Part shown: positions 10,155-21,539 of the stretch, one piece after another
How positions within the stretch are numbered: the first letter of the stretch is position 1
Layout of the letters: each line of letters begins with the position of its first letter
Assembly: GCA_007449985.2 (NCBI GenBank)
Contig: VIIQ02000791.1
Coordinates: 1 to 64,000 of the forward strand
Reading direction: 5' to 3'
Length of the DNA: 64,000 nucleotides
DNA from: Desmodesmus armatus
Lineage: Eukaryota; Chlorophyta; Chlorophyceae; Sphaeropleales; Scenedesmaceae
Made by a program: the position numbers and the translations under genes
Notes under the pieces: generated by a model
What the model saw: only the letters and a program-made list of their open reading frames with translations
Database searches by the model: none
What the model was told of the DNA's origin: nothing

Positions 10155-10235
10155 TAAGTTCGTTCACTCCACACGCACAATACAATCCGCCTGCTGCCTG
10201 GGTCGCTGGTACTTCCCACATTGTCTGTACAACCA

Positions 10236-10525
10236 CTCTTACACAAAGGACTGCAATTCTTTGGCATATAGGCACAGCCATGCTTCATCGCATGCCCGTC
10301 CCTGTTCACCCAATGTGATGGTGCCGTTGCAAGTGACTTGCACGCGGTACGTGGTGCCAATTGGGGGGAGTAAACGTGAATGAGGACAACAACAATATAT
10401 GCACCCTTTTGAACATGCCAACTTAGCGCATGAGCTCCGTCTAGACCTGATGCGGTGGTGCCATTGCCAGCGGTTGGCACGTGGAACACGATGGTGCCGT
10501 AGTGTCTTTGTGTGTGTAACCATTC
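10236..10525. other. Intergenic, partial hammerhead echo
   Basis: No gene is recognised. The sequence gatggtgccgttgc and variants recur (10317, 10452, 10490), suggesting decayed repeat DNA. At about 10440 the string gtctagacctgatgcgg resembles the 5' half of the module B hammerhead, but it has TGC where the core needs TGA and no GAAA half follows. Confidence 0.4.
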
Positions 10526-10542
10526 CCCCCCCCCCCCCCCCC
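10524..10542 (+). repeat. Poly-C tract
   Basis: A homopolymeric cytosine run precedes the ACATG minisatellite. Its exact length is likely to be uncertain in any assembly. Confidence 0.9.
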
Positions 10543-10559
10543 GGGATGCAGCCGTATGG

Positions 10560-10880
10560 ATTTCACATGGAATGCACATGAACCTCACATGAACATGACA
10601 TGTAATTCACATGGACTTCACATGACTTCACATGGATTTCACATGACTTCACATGGACTTCACATGGATTTCACATGGACTTCACATGAATTTCACATGA
10701 CTTCACAAGGATTTCACATGGATTTCACATGACTTCACATGGACTTCACATGGCTTTCACATGACTTCACATGGACTTCACATGGATTTCACATTGACTT
10801 CACATGGATTTCACATAGATTTCACATGGACTTCACATGGATTTCACATGACTTCACATGGATTTCACATGGATTTGGTG
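10560..10880 (+). repeat. 10-11 bp minisatellite (TTCACATGGA / TTCACATGAC)
   Basis: About 30 imperfect direct copies of TTCACATGGA, TTCACATGAC and close variants. An open frame crosses it only because of the periodicity. Confidence 0.93.
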
Positions 10881-10982
10881 TGGTCTAACAGTTCAGCCAG
10901 CACATCACCCTCCACACACGCAAGCTGCAGTCGTGGGACCCAGTCACAAAGCAAATGCCTGACAGGACACATACACTCCTGG

Positions 10983-11002
10983 GAGGTGGGGGTGGGTGGG
11001 GT

Positions 11003-11032
<30 letters not shown>
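10983..11032 (+). repeat. G-rich tract / long poly-G run
   Basis: A stretch of GGGTGGG units leads into an uninterrupted run of about 30 G. It is strongly G-quadruplex-prone and a likely polymerase-stall or assembly-error site. Confidence 0.9.
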
Positions 11033-11034
<2 letters not shown>

Positions 11035-12026
11035 AACAACTTGACTCCACCAAGTCAAACATGCTGAAATAACTGCCACATGCTGATGAACGAGGTCAAT
11101 GTGCGTTGATCAGGAAACCCCAACAACTTTACGGCTCGTCGTGTGGCAGGACACACTGTGCAGCCGGCCGAAACACCCTTAGCTGGCTGCACCGGGAATG
11201 ACAATAGTAGGGGACAAATCCGCAAAGCTTGATTGGGGTCCCAAGCCTTGGGTATCATCATGGGTTGCCTGTCATTGAGCTGTTACAACTTGCAATCATG
11301 AAGTCACATTCCAAACTTCCCATCAACTCCATCACAACTCGAACAAAATCCTTTTACAAATTTTGACACATGACCACTGCCATGAATATCCAGATTTATT
11401 GTACACTATCTGCCATTAGCTTGGAAGAAGGTGAATGGTCTTGCATAAACTGAGCATGTGCACCACTAGGTCCTTATCCCGAACACGCTGTTGTGTCACT
11501 CCGACTGCGTCGATTACAGGCACATTGACTTCACTCGCCGCATTGAAGGCATCATCGATAAGTTGGCAACGGGCCACCTGCACAACATGCACAAGCATGT
11601 GTCAGTGTATAGCAGCTTGCTAAATAGGCATCGCAACGTGACTACTAACCATGTTGGTCGATGCTCTCAACTTTCCACAATGCGCAATCATGCATGGTGC
11701 CCACACATCATGGAAGAGATGTTGACTCCGGCCCATTACTCACATGCACAATGTTGAGTGCTCCATGGAAGTCCGGCTCAAAATCAAACCCCCCCTTGAG
11801 GTCACATGCGTCTAGCACGACTCTCTGCAACGTCAGGCGAAGATGACAAAAACACATGCAGGAAATGTCACCTTGGGTTTGAGCACAACATCCACATTGT
11901 TGCATTGAGTTGAAGGCCCAACATACGCTTCCACCTTGTGAGTTGTGAGACATGCCACATGTTGCAACACTTATTATGTGGGGTTGATGCATCTAACAGT
12001 CGTGGTGCATGCGCTTATTCATCTGC
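11033..12026. other. No confident gene; possible decayed coding relic
   Basis: Both strands show protein-like stretches. On plus, residues such as HIDFTRRIEGIIDKLATGHL lie near 11519-11578. On minus, ASEVNVPVIDAV lies near 11540 and GGFDFEPDFHGALNIVHV near 11770. None extends into a full frame and no family is recognised. The segment is interrupted by the TRIM element at 12027, so it may be part of an older element or gene. Confidence 0.3.
12022..12026 (+). repeat. TRIM target-site duplication, left copy (TCTGC)
   Basis: TCTGC directly precedes the 5' LTR and is repeated directly after the 3' LTR, as integrase-made 5-bp duplications are. Confidence 0.92.
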
Positions 12027-12106
12027 TGTAGCGGGAGGCTGCATATGACGCCTGGATCGGTCTTGTGAGCATCCCGGTGCACAGTTTTGGATGCTGTTCT
12101 GTTACA
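12027..12106 (+). repeat. TRIM 5' LTR (80 bp)
   Basis: Begins TGTAGCGGGAGG and ends CTGTTACA. It matches 13042-13120 apart from a small difference near the sequence cccggtgcac/cccgtgtac. Confidence 0.93.
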
Positions 12107-12121
12107 TGGTAGCGGAGACGG
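12107..12121 (+). other. TRIM primer-binding site
   Basis: TGGTAGCGGAGACGG starts at the base after the 5' LTR. The TGGT opening is complementary to a tRNA ACC(A) end. The priming tRNA cannot be named without the host tRNA set. Confidence 0.7.
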
Positions 12122-13027
12122 TCAGGCGGTCACCTCATGTTGATGAGATCTCAGGGTCAAACCTTAGCAGAGGTGTAGGTCAGCAGGCCGACGATGGACT
12201 GTTCGGACGCTGGATGCACTCTTTAAGGGGGAAGGATGGTATTGATTGGGGTCCCAGCAAACAGGGTTGGGGGCTGCTGGTCCGGCACTTTTGCACAAAA
12301 CATGATGTATCATGCCTGGGGTAGTGCACCTGCCCAGCCAGAGGCCAATGGTTCTGGGCCCTAGGCAGTACCAGACCCTGCTGAACCCTGTTGTGCCCTG
12401 CTGCTGCTGGCTGGGTTGGGCTGAGAAACGAGTACACCAGTGGGTTCTGGCATTACAAACGTGTTTTTGGCACCAAAAACTGTCAACTGGCAAATCGTCG
12501 TCCAATTCTCAATGTTGAATTTGTCTCACCGAGACAATGCAGATCCAGGCTATCGTCATCCATGTAGAAGAATTCAACATCTAGGATCACACGGCACGCT
12601 TTTGGTCGGTTGTTTTTTATACCCATTAGTGTGTATTTTTTGGGGGGGAGGTTGTTACAAGTAGATATTGACAGCTAGCTGGTCCATCCGTACTCGTTTG
12701 TTGTCACCTCGGACTGATCATGCAGCAGTACTGCTAACTTCCGTTTGAGACCAGTGCAAGCGTCGACGGGGCATAACACTGTCAGAGGGTGTTTCTGGAC
12801 ATCAAAGCAGCGTGTTGCTTCTGCGTGCAGAGGCCTGTGAGCGATGGGAAGTGTGCAGCACAACAGGCATCACCACAGCAGCAGCTGGCACCACTGCAAA
12901 TGGCCACCATGACTGTCGGGCTAAAAACCATGTGGGTAGCCTCAATATGCCCTCATATGTACCCAACCAAGTTTCGGCCACAGCAAACCCCTGGTGGCTG
13001 GGAGAGTCTAATACCATCCTTCCCCCT

Positions 13028-13041
13028 TAAGGGGGGAGGTA
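13028..13041 (+). other. TRIM polypurine tract
   Basis: AAGGGGGGAGG lies immediately before the 3' LTR, the normal place for plus-strand priming. Confidence 0.82.
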
Positions 13042-13120
13042 TGTAGCGGGAGGCTGCATATGACGCCTGGATCGGTCTTGTGAGCATCCCGTGTACAGTT
13101 TTGGATGCTGTTCTGTTACA
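13042..13120 (+). repeat. TRIM 3' LTR (79 bp)
   Basis: Nearly identical to the 5' LTR, indicating fairly recent insertion. Followed by TCTGC at 13121-13125, the right copy of the target duplication. Confidence 0.93.
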
Positions 13121-13125
13121 TCTGC

Positions 13126-13499
13126 TTAACAGGCAAAAATTGCAACGAGCACCTAGACAGTGGGTTGACAAAAGCTGTGCTTTCTGCATGTTGCGTCGAG
13201 ACCAACTTCAAACATGAGGAGAGGGGTCAAGGCAAATTGATGGCTTGCCACACATGCCTGATTCCAGCCCAACCCTTCCACCCAACCCTTCTGCCCAATC
13301 AACATAGCCTGATAATCCTGCACTCACTTGTACTAGGGGCGCTTTCTTCACCAACGATGCAATGAAGTCTCGTGGTAGTAGAGCTGCATACACCAAACAG
13401 AACATAAACAGCAGCGGCTTTGCCCTCTCACGAACACACAGCTTTCACAGAAAACACATCAACACACGTGCAAAGGTGGCAACCATATGACCACCCAAT
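13126..13499. other. Intergenic, nothing recognised
   Basis: This continues the sequence interrupted by the TRIM. No frame or family is recognised. Confidence 0.4.
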
Positions 13500-14056
13500 A
13501 GTAGTCCTCCGCACATGTTACTTTCTGCCATAGTGCACCAACACGTAGACACATACAACACAATACAATCCCTTTTGCCACTAAGGGCGCCAGCGCTTCG
13601 ATGGGCGTCACATGTGACCCCCGCCCTGCACCTTAGTGCAAGCGCTGCTGCACCCGACCTGTCCTACCCCAGCCCTACCCACAGAGGGTATCTCCTTACC
13701 TGCATGGCGAAGGGTGACAGAACGCAGACTGAGGGCACAACTTCCATCAACCAGCCGCAGCACTGCATCCGCGCTGAACGACAAAACCCTGCCACCAGCA
13801 CTAACAGCACCCCCGTCCATGCCCGGGGTTGCAGCACGTGCAGTATCAACGCAAGCAACTGGTCGACTGCAGTGTTGCAAGCTGATGTGTTGCAGGTGGC
13901 ACCCAGCAGCAGCTAGCTGCAGCAGGAAGCCATCAGTGAGGCCATATACCCTCACCAGGCACAGGTCCGTCAGGCGCGCAACGACCTTTGCAGACGGTTG
14001 CCGGCTGCTGGGGCCTAGGGCTGCAGTATGCTGGCCACTTCCCCTGCTGCTGCTGA

Positions 14057-14100
<44 letters not shown>

Positions 14101-15246
14101 TCATCACTGGAGCGGGCAGCATCGTGCACTAGGCGACCAGGCTGCATGTTGTGGCTCCCCGGCACAAGGCCCAGCAGTTGCAGCATCTGCGAGTCTGTGC
14201 AGCTTGTGGATGACCCCGACAGCTGCAGCGTTGACAACTGCCAACGCTTGGCAGGTAAGCTGATGCAGGCGACTGTTGGTGGGTTTGGCTGTGAGCCTGC
14301 TGATGGTGCGCTGTCATTTTAGCCCCGCTAAAGGGTCCCACACATTGTTGCAGCTGCAAGCTGGTGAGGTGCGGGCAGCCCTGAAGCACAACACGCACAC
14401 CTGGAGGCAAGAGGTGGGTGCACGCAAAATGTGTGAGAGTGTATACACCAGAAGAGGATGCAGGTAATGATTGGTGGCTGGTTACATGGAAAACAACCCA
14501 AAGGGTTGTTGAACATAACTTGTGGGCAATGCGTCTTGCAGCGCCATGTGTCACCCTGATCCCCGTCTGCGCCCTCCAGGCACCACCACTGTTACTCCGC
14601 CCCCCTCTTTCTTGATGCTATTGAGTTGCAAGGAAGGCAACGGTATAGCACACTCCTATTACTGCAAAGCGAGACTGTGCAGTCAAGCAAACTGTGCAAT
14701 AAAGTGAGATGTGCACAAAAGGGCGAACTATGCATCCAAAGCAACCTGTGGAGCTCGGCAACCCTCACATGGTGTGAACACGATGCTTTGGCCGCACCTG
14801 AGCTTGTGACTGTGCAGAGGGCCAAGCTGAGGCTCTGCAGGTGGCAGCAGCTGCTGGCCAGTTGGGCCAAACATCATCAGTCACACACGCACCTACACCT
14901 GCAAACATCGGGCGTGCAAGCGATTATGGTTTGATGACTGCTTTGGCTGCACACCCCTACTTCACTTTGCAAGACCGGAATGGTGTGTGCAGGAAAAGTG
15001 CAACTGTGTGTTCCCTCAGAAGGCCCGTTGTACCTCTGGTGACAACTGCTCACACTCTGTACCCAACCCAAGCATGCATGCTCAGCCCAGGGTAGCAGTG
15101 CCCCTCTCGACATACCTGCAGTAAAGCTGACCAGGTTGGGTGCTCCACGCAGCACGCTGCTGATGGCGCCAGCACTCCAGCCCCACCCTACAGCAAGCCG
15201 CAATAGACCCTGACCGACCACAGGCTGCACGGAAAGAGGCGGGCCG

Positions 15247-15279
<33 letters not shown>

Positions 15280-17579
15280 CACTGCCCTACGCTAGGCTGC
15301 AGACATGCTGCACTGCTGCAGGAGGTACCCTTGTCACTGCTGCTTGCAGTCGGACCTGATTCTTGCTGCTGGTGCGCTGCCATCTCTGCGAGTGCCACCT
15401 CAAGCTGCCTTGCACCCTCCCCCTCCCCAAGTGACTTGCAGCCTGCCACCCCCAGCCGCCTGAGGCTGCTGCAGGTCTGCAACAGGCTGGACAGGGTGGA
15501 CACTGACAGGGCTGCAGCAGCAGGCACATCCAGCTCAGCCAGGCCTGACAGGGTATGGCAGAATCTGCAGCTGGCCTGCGCATGGGAAGGCTGTGCTGCC
15601 AGCCTCCCCTGCGTGCTGGTGCTGTGGTGAGCTGCATGCAGTGTGCTGCCTTGGTGCCCTGTTGAATGCTGCGCCGCTGCATGTCGCCTCCCAGCGTGTG
15701 AGCTAGCACCAGTGAAGCCATGAGCCGAGGACGGCTGGCCAGCCAACTGAGGCGCCACCGGCAGGCTGCTGTTGTGGCATGTGCTGCATGTGAACACTGC
15801 GTCAGCATTCAGGCGGCAAGCAAGCAGCACTACAGCAGCAGCAGCAGCAGCAGCAGCAAGAAGATATGGCAGCACCGTCAGACAGACGGCAGCCAGGGCA
15901 ACAAGGACAGCATGTCAAACAAAGTCAGCAGTCCTCAACAGCACCAGCGAATGCGCAACCACAAGCTGGATTATACCAAGGTCTCAATGTGTGATGATCA
16001 TGTCAAATGCCTGCATCACACTTGCTGACAGCAGGAATAACCCGGTGAGGTGCGCACTGAGAGACCCTGACATAAGTCTGTGCCTGGCGGCATTGACTTG
16101 CCGTATGCCATGTCCCCGGCTGCACATGACAGCAGCCACCCCACAAACCCAGCACAAGCGTTGTTGATAGCATGTTCCCTCACAACCCACCCGCCAGCCC
16201 TCCCCTACACATTCACACGTTCAACTACTTCCTGCCCCCATCATCACCGCTACCCACACCACCAACACCCACCCACCCACACTCCCCCAGGGGGACAGCC
16301 CTCCCCGGCGCAGGCTCACCTTCTAGGTGTGGCATGGCTCCCAAAGCAGCCTGGAACAGCCTGGCTGCATGCGCAAGCCCAGCTGCTAGCGCCGCACAGC
16401 CAGACACATCCAGCACGCGCAGCACGCACACAGCTGGCTGAGGAACACAACTGACACTGGCAGCGGCAGCAGAACCCGCAGCTGGCGCACCTGCCCCATG
16501 CACCAGCTGACCTGCCCTACCGTCACAGCTGCTGCTGCTGCCGCCAGGTTGTGGAGCAGCAGCAGGCGCTGCTGCCTGAGGTGTGTGCGGTTGCTGCAGC
16601 CCTTGTGAAAGGCGCAACCCGGCAGACATCCTTGCGCGCAGCGCCTCTACAGCCGTTGGAGCTGCATTTGCTGCCGCTGTTGTCGCTGCCGGAGCTGCTG
16701 TTGCCGGGTGTGTGCTGTCAGGCCTCCTCTGTGGCCAGGTCATGAATGTGATGCACCCCGCTGATGTGTCTGCTAAGCTGAGTGTCTTGAGGCTGCTGCA
16801 CTGCACCAGGGTGGTGGCCAGCACATCATCACCAAGTGCCACCTGCCCTGACAGGTCAAGGTGGCACAGATCGCCCAACCACCTGGACTGGGGACCCTGC
16901 ACGCCCTGCAGACAAATGGGCACGCACACCGCAGATGGTGCACGACAGGCACGCACCGCCAGCACAGCTGCACATCAGGCAGATTACCATGCACTGGTCC
17001 AACACCTCCAGCGCACAATGCCCCCATCCCCTTTTCCATAAAGGGGCGCAGCCCAACCCCCTCTACGGCAGCGATGGCGACATACCGGCTGACTGGCTTC
17101 TGTACATATCTTGAAATTGCTGATTGAAACAATGCAAGGGACCGGTCTATAACATTTGAAGTCAGATGAAGTCAAATGATGCAGCACCCACTCACCCTCC
17201 CATTCACGCAACGCCCAGCCCCCCGCCCACCCCACCACCAGCAGCAGCCGCACGCCGCAAGGCTTGCTCACCACAGAATCAAGGTGTGGCAGCTTGATGC
17301 AGCCAGCAGGCCCGGCAGAGACCACCAGGGCAGGCTCATTGTGCAGCAGTGCATCTCTCAGCAGGCGTGGGCACCCCCTGGAGCCTGAGGTGGCATCACA
17401 AGAGGCAGAGCCCAGGCGCTGGTAGCCACTGCCTGGGGACAGCTGAGGGGGCCAGGGGGCCAGCAGGCCGGGTATGCTGCCAGGGGGTGGGGGCAGCGGC
17501 AGCAGCAGCACCTGGCGGGCTCCAGTGTACACTGGCGCCTGCGGCTGGCCTTTGCTGTTGCCAGAAATACTGCTGCTGG

Positions 17580-17618
<39 letters not shown>

Positions 17619-18419
17619 CAGCTGCGCCTGCAGCAGCTTGGCTGGTGCTACCAGTGGGGCCAGGATGCAGGCCCCACCAGAAGCGCAGATAGTGCAGCAT
17701 GTGCCGCAGACCCGGCAGTGATGCCAGCCGCTCGTAATTCAGCGCCAAGCTGCTGCCACTGGCGCTGCTGCTGGCTGCTGGGGTCTGTCCAGCAGGGTTG
17801 AGCAGCAGCTGGTGGAGGGGCAGGCTGGTTGTCCTCTCTGCAGGGGGCAGATGGCCATGCAGGAGCTGCAACCCTGACTGGCTGCTGCTGGGCTGGGAGG
17901 GGCAGCCGGCGGGGACGCTGATGCCTGCAAGCTGGACTGTCCCCTGCCTGGCTCAGTGATAGTGATAGAGGCTGGCGGCTGCGTCTCAGTAGTGGTGGCA
18001 GCTGATGTTGTGGTGAGGCCTGCCTGGGTGCTGACCTGGCGGGCTACGACGTCACTGCTGGGTCCCAGTAGCACAGTGGAGCGGCCATCAGTGACAAGGC
18101 AGCTGGTCTGGCGCAACATCTCCTCGCCTGTATCATCAGTCCACAGGACAGCAGCAACAGCAACGTGCAGCAGTGTTTGTGGCATGCATGCCGGTGCACT
18201 TCACAGCAGGCTGATGTTCATGTTGAAGTTGGCTTCACTTGCAGGGCACCACAGAAGTGCATCACGTGTGCTGCCTGCTGTGGTGGCTGTGCTGACTGCA
18301 TCAGCAGTGTGCTCAGCCTCATGAGCACAGGGTCGCTGTCATGCCATGCAAGCTGGTGTCTCTGTGACATGCAGTCCACCAACGTGACAAGAAATGCTGA
18401 GCAACCCCACTGTCAAGCA

Positions 18420-18505
<86 letters not shown>

Positions 18506-19244
18506 TGCATGGTGTTTGCGCGGTGCGCAGCGTACCTGGTTGCCAGTACAATCCAAAGTCTGTTGACTGGCCGGGCCCCCTCTGGCCTGCGCCAGCTGCA
18601 GCACGTATGCCATTCCTACTGCTGCTGCTGTTGCCGCTGCTGTTGTTGGAAGAGATGGTTGTAGCCCCAGCAATGAATGCGGCTGCTGCGTCTGGCATTT
18701 CAAGCACTGACTGAAGCTCTGGGCTGAGCCCCGTGGCCGCATGTGGCCGGCCAGCTGTCCCTGCCGACAATGCCCGTCTTGGGGCAGCCGCTTCAGGTGC
18801 TGAGGCCTGGTGACGCTGCCAGGCTGACATGAGCAAGGCGTCTCTCCAAGTGCCTGTTGTCACTGCATGCAGCCGCTGGTCTGCTGCTGCCAACACGCTG
18901 TGAAGGGTGGAGGCCTGCTGAGGCCCATGGGCGGAGCTGTGCACAGCTGCATGCAGCGATACAAGGAGGGCACAATGATATGAATTATGTTGCTGCTGCC
19001 TAACAGGCAGAAAGCCAGGGGACACGGCGGTGGAGGACTCAACAGGTAACAGCAAGACAGGACAGCAGCACACCGTGTGCCACACACCTGCAACATGCAG
19101 CACCAGGCATCGCAGTCGCACACAGGTCTGTAACAGAGATACTGCATCACAGATCTCTAAACGCCTGATTATATGCACCAGAACCTGCTCAGGAAGCTGA
19201 TCATTGCAGAAGTGATCTGGAGTTGCCACGTCAGGTTTCCTCAT
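13500..19244 (-). CDS. F-box / leucine-rich-repeat protein (exons partly resolved)
   Basis: The likely start is the ATG at 19244. The N-terminus holds an F-box at about residues 17-54 (LPEQVLVHIIRRLEICDAVS followed by LLQTC). F-box proteins recruit substrates to SCF ubiquitin ligases through SKP1. Downstream minus-strand exons encode degenerate AMN1/FBXL-type leucine-rich repeats. Examples are LDLSGQVALGDDVLA near 16850, LAELDVPAAAALSVSTLSSL near 15540, LQSLSLALCTV near 14820, HLTSLQLQQCVG near 14350, and HLQHISLQHC near 13890. A donor GCAG|GTAAGG lies near 13707, so at least one exon follows it. Low-complexity insertions (poly-Ser at 14040-14100 and about 17570, poly-Ala at 18420-18501) interrupt the protein. 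Strand, F-box and LRR identity are firm; many exon borders and the 3' end are not. The substrate is unknown. Confidence 0.72.
14038..14100. repeat. CTG/CAG trinucleotide tract
   Basis: An interrupted CTG run read as poly-Ser on the minus strand inside the F-box/LRR gene. Similar shorter tracts lie at 15251-15275, 15835-15860 and 17571-17616. Confidence 0.9.
18419..18501. repeat. Pure (CTG)27 tract
   Basis: About 27 uninterrupted CTG units, the longest pure triplet run in the window. On the minus strand it is poly-Ala in the frame continuous with the F-box exon, unless it is intronic. Confidence 0.95.
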
Positions 19245-19660
19245 CCATCAGCATGTGCTGATCAAGCTCATGAAGATCAATGGTTATACTCATGCATGAG
19301 GTACCTTCAAGGGTAATGTATCCAGAGTGATCTCACGGGTTGTTGCGTCCTAGGTTTTCTCAGCTGATCGTCAGACATGTCAGCACTGGAAAATCGCTCG
19401 CCAGATACTTGCTGGATAGCCTTGTTTTCAAAGCGATATTGCGCTAAAGTGCGCCAGCAGCAAAGGCGTCATTCTCACCAGGCACTCTGTGCAGCACACG
19501 GTGAGTGTGTTGCTGCATCCTCCTCCTGCCTCTTATGCGCACATTGGTATCCACGTAATAGTGCTGGGGCGTTTGTGTATACTTCAGACTACAAACCCAC
19601 TGCTTCAGCAACTGATTGCAAATGCTGCTGTTGGGACTGCCTACTGCTTGGTGACACAGG
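19245..19660. promoter_or_regulatory. Divergent intergenic region, F-box gene / MYND gene
   Basis: The F-box gene (minus) and the MYND gene (plus) diverge here, so their promoters should share this interval. An open frame from 19377 runs into the MYND N-terminal exon, but its first part shows no recognisable protein. No TATA box or other defined element was identified. Confidence 0.4.
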
Positions 19661-21480
19661 TGACCTGACCATGACTGGCGTGGTCTCCACCTACAAGGAT
19701 TGCTTGAAGCGGCTTCAAGAGCTACATGACAGTTCTGGCTCGCCTGAAGCACAGGCGGCAACATTCACGCAGATCGCCACCAAGACCAACAGGCTGCTGC
19801 TGTCAACAGACCACCCTCCCAAGGCAACCTGAAAAAAAGCTTGTGCTGGACATGCAGGCAAGTGTGGTGCACGCGGTATACTCCGTGCTGCCAAGGAGTT
19901 TGTGCACTTTGACTGTAGGCACAAGTACTTGTACTTGTATGCAGGGTGGGGTACATGTATGCAGGGCGGCTGTGTGAAGCAGTTGCAGTGTGGGTTGGTC
20001 TGCAGCGGTACTGACAATCTACCAGCTGATGCTTGACACACTATTTTGGGTAGCTATTTTTTTCTGGTAAGAAAACTCTCTAGTGCAAGTAAGAAGTAAG
20101 ACTCTCTTGTAGTAGTAGAACAAGTAAGACTCTCTTGTAAGTGAGTCCCCCCTGTGAAATGTGCCCAGCATCCGATAGCAACACTTTGGGCCTTGTCTTG
20201 GTGGCATGAGTTTCCGTGTTGGCTGAATTGTGCATGGTGAGTGGCGATTGCGGCAGGTGCGCCCCATGCTGTCACCGGCCCTTGACTAAAACAGAGTCAC
20301 CTCAAGCCCCTCACTGAGGCAGCTGAGCTGCATGGCCCTTCTTTCACGCTGCTTCTGCTTGCCGCCGTGTTGCTTGCCTGAATGTGCAGGTACCCTACCA
20401 TGCAGCTGCAGCCTGTAGCGCGGCAGCACACCCTGCTGTTGATTCGCCACAGCTGCATTTACAACACACAGCTGCAATCCTCATCCTGAAAGCTATCCTG
20501 CAGACAGCCCAGAGCGCAGGGTTGTTTCAGCTGCAGCTAGCAGCACAGGATACCAGCAGCACTCTGGCGGTCAGCATTTTGCAACAGCTGCAGGATGCAG
20601 GACTGATGCAGCAGCTGCCGCTGTCACTGAGGCATGCAACAGAGCACCTGCAGGACGCGCTAGCCACTAATGCAGACGGCAGTGCAATGCTGCATGGGGT
20701 GCTCGAGAGGGCCGCTGGTGTGCTGACCACCACAGATGTGGTGATCATGCTGCATCGCGAGCTGCCTTCGGTGCTGCAGGCGCATGCAGTGCTGGCACCA
20801 GCAGCCCTTCGCCTTGTGGCAGCAGCTATGAAGTACCTCACCCTCAACCTGCACATAGCCCAGCAGCAACAGCAACAGCAACAGCAGCCAGGGTGGCAGC
20901 AACAGCAGCAACAGCAGCGACAATCAGCTCGCAAAGTCTTGCTGGTCAATGGGGAAGCAGTGCTGCTGTCAGCTGAGAAGTTTGTGACAACCCTCGGGAC
21001 GTTTGTGTCTGCTACTGGCAGCATCCCCGCTGCCCTGCAGGCAGTCCCACAGCTGCAGCAGCTGCTGGACAGCCCTGATTTGGTGCCTTTTCTGGCGCTG
21101 CGGGTGGTGGTGGTGGCCCAGGGCCTGCTGCTGCAGCAGCCACTGCAGGAGCTGCAGGCCGCTGCTGCAGCAGAGGATTCAAGTAGGCGCAGGGGGCGGC
21201 AGATGCAACGCACGCGCGAGAGGAGCAGCAGCAGCAGCGCCAGCACTGGCACCAGCAGCAGCAATGCCGACGCTTTAGCAGCGCAGAGGGATCTGCCTCT
21301 CACGCTGCTGCAGCAGCTGCAGGCGCAGCAGCGGCTGCCGCCCACCACGCCCTGTCAGCAGCAGCTTTTTGAGCTGTTGGGTGTGGATGCCATTACACTG
21401 GGGTGGGCAAGTCAGCGTCAGCGCGCGCCTCACTGCATCACATACCTCCAGTGGTTGCTGCGTCTATACCTGGACGTCAT

Positions 21481-21539
<59 letters not shown>

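Larger units (their letters stand above)
8856..10235 (+). mobile_element. Rearranged Penelope-like element with inverted hammerhead modules
   Basis: A composite retroelement. Its core is a reverse-transcriptase fragment at 9357-9962. Two sequence modules surround it as inverted copies. Module A is at 8856-8985 (minus) and 9222-9350 (plus). Module B is at about 8999-9115 (minus) and 10117-10231 (plus). The plus copy of A and both copies of B carry a type I hammerhead ribozyme; the minus copy of A carries a broken one. Hammerhead ribozymes in terminal repeats are a known property of Penelope-like elements, whose pseudo-LTRs can be direct or inverted. The 5' part of the polymerase gene (fingers/palm with the catalytic aspartates) and any GIY-YIG endonuclease are absent, so the copy is truncated and inactive. 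I infer nested or foldback insertions of one family. Confidence 0.82.
12027..13120 (+). mobile_element. TRIM: miniature LTR retrotransposon, complete
   Basis: A 1,094-bp non-autonomous LTR element with every structural landmark. The LTRs are 80 and 79 bp, nearly identical, beginning TGTAGCGGG and ending TGTTACA (TG...CA ends). A primer-binding-site candidate TGGTAGCGGAGACGG follows the 5' LTR directly at 12107. A polypurine tract AAGGGGGGAGG precedes the 3' LTR. Both sides are flanked by the 5-bp duplication TCTGC. The interior has no long frame and no gag or pol motif, so it depends on an autonomous partner. A 21-bp inverted repeat inside (12223-12243 and 13010-13030) is described separately. 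Confidence 0.93.

Noticed and set aside
10436..10460. Third module B hammerhead near 10440
   Set aside because: Core reads CTGATGC rather than CTGATGA and there is no stem II or GAAA half.
20527..21348. Long minus-strand Ser/Cys-rich frames opposite the MYND gene
   Set aside because: Antisense shadows of CAG-rich coding sequence; they have no domain, whereas the plus strand leads to the MYND finger.
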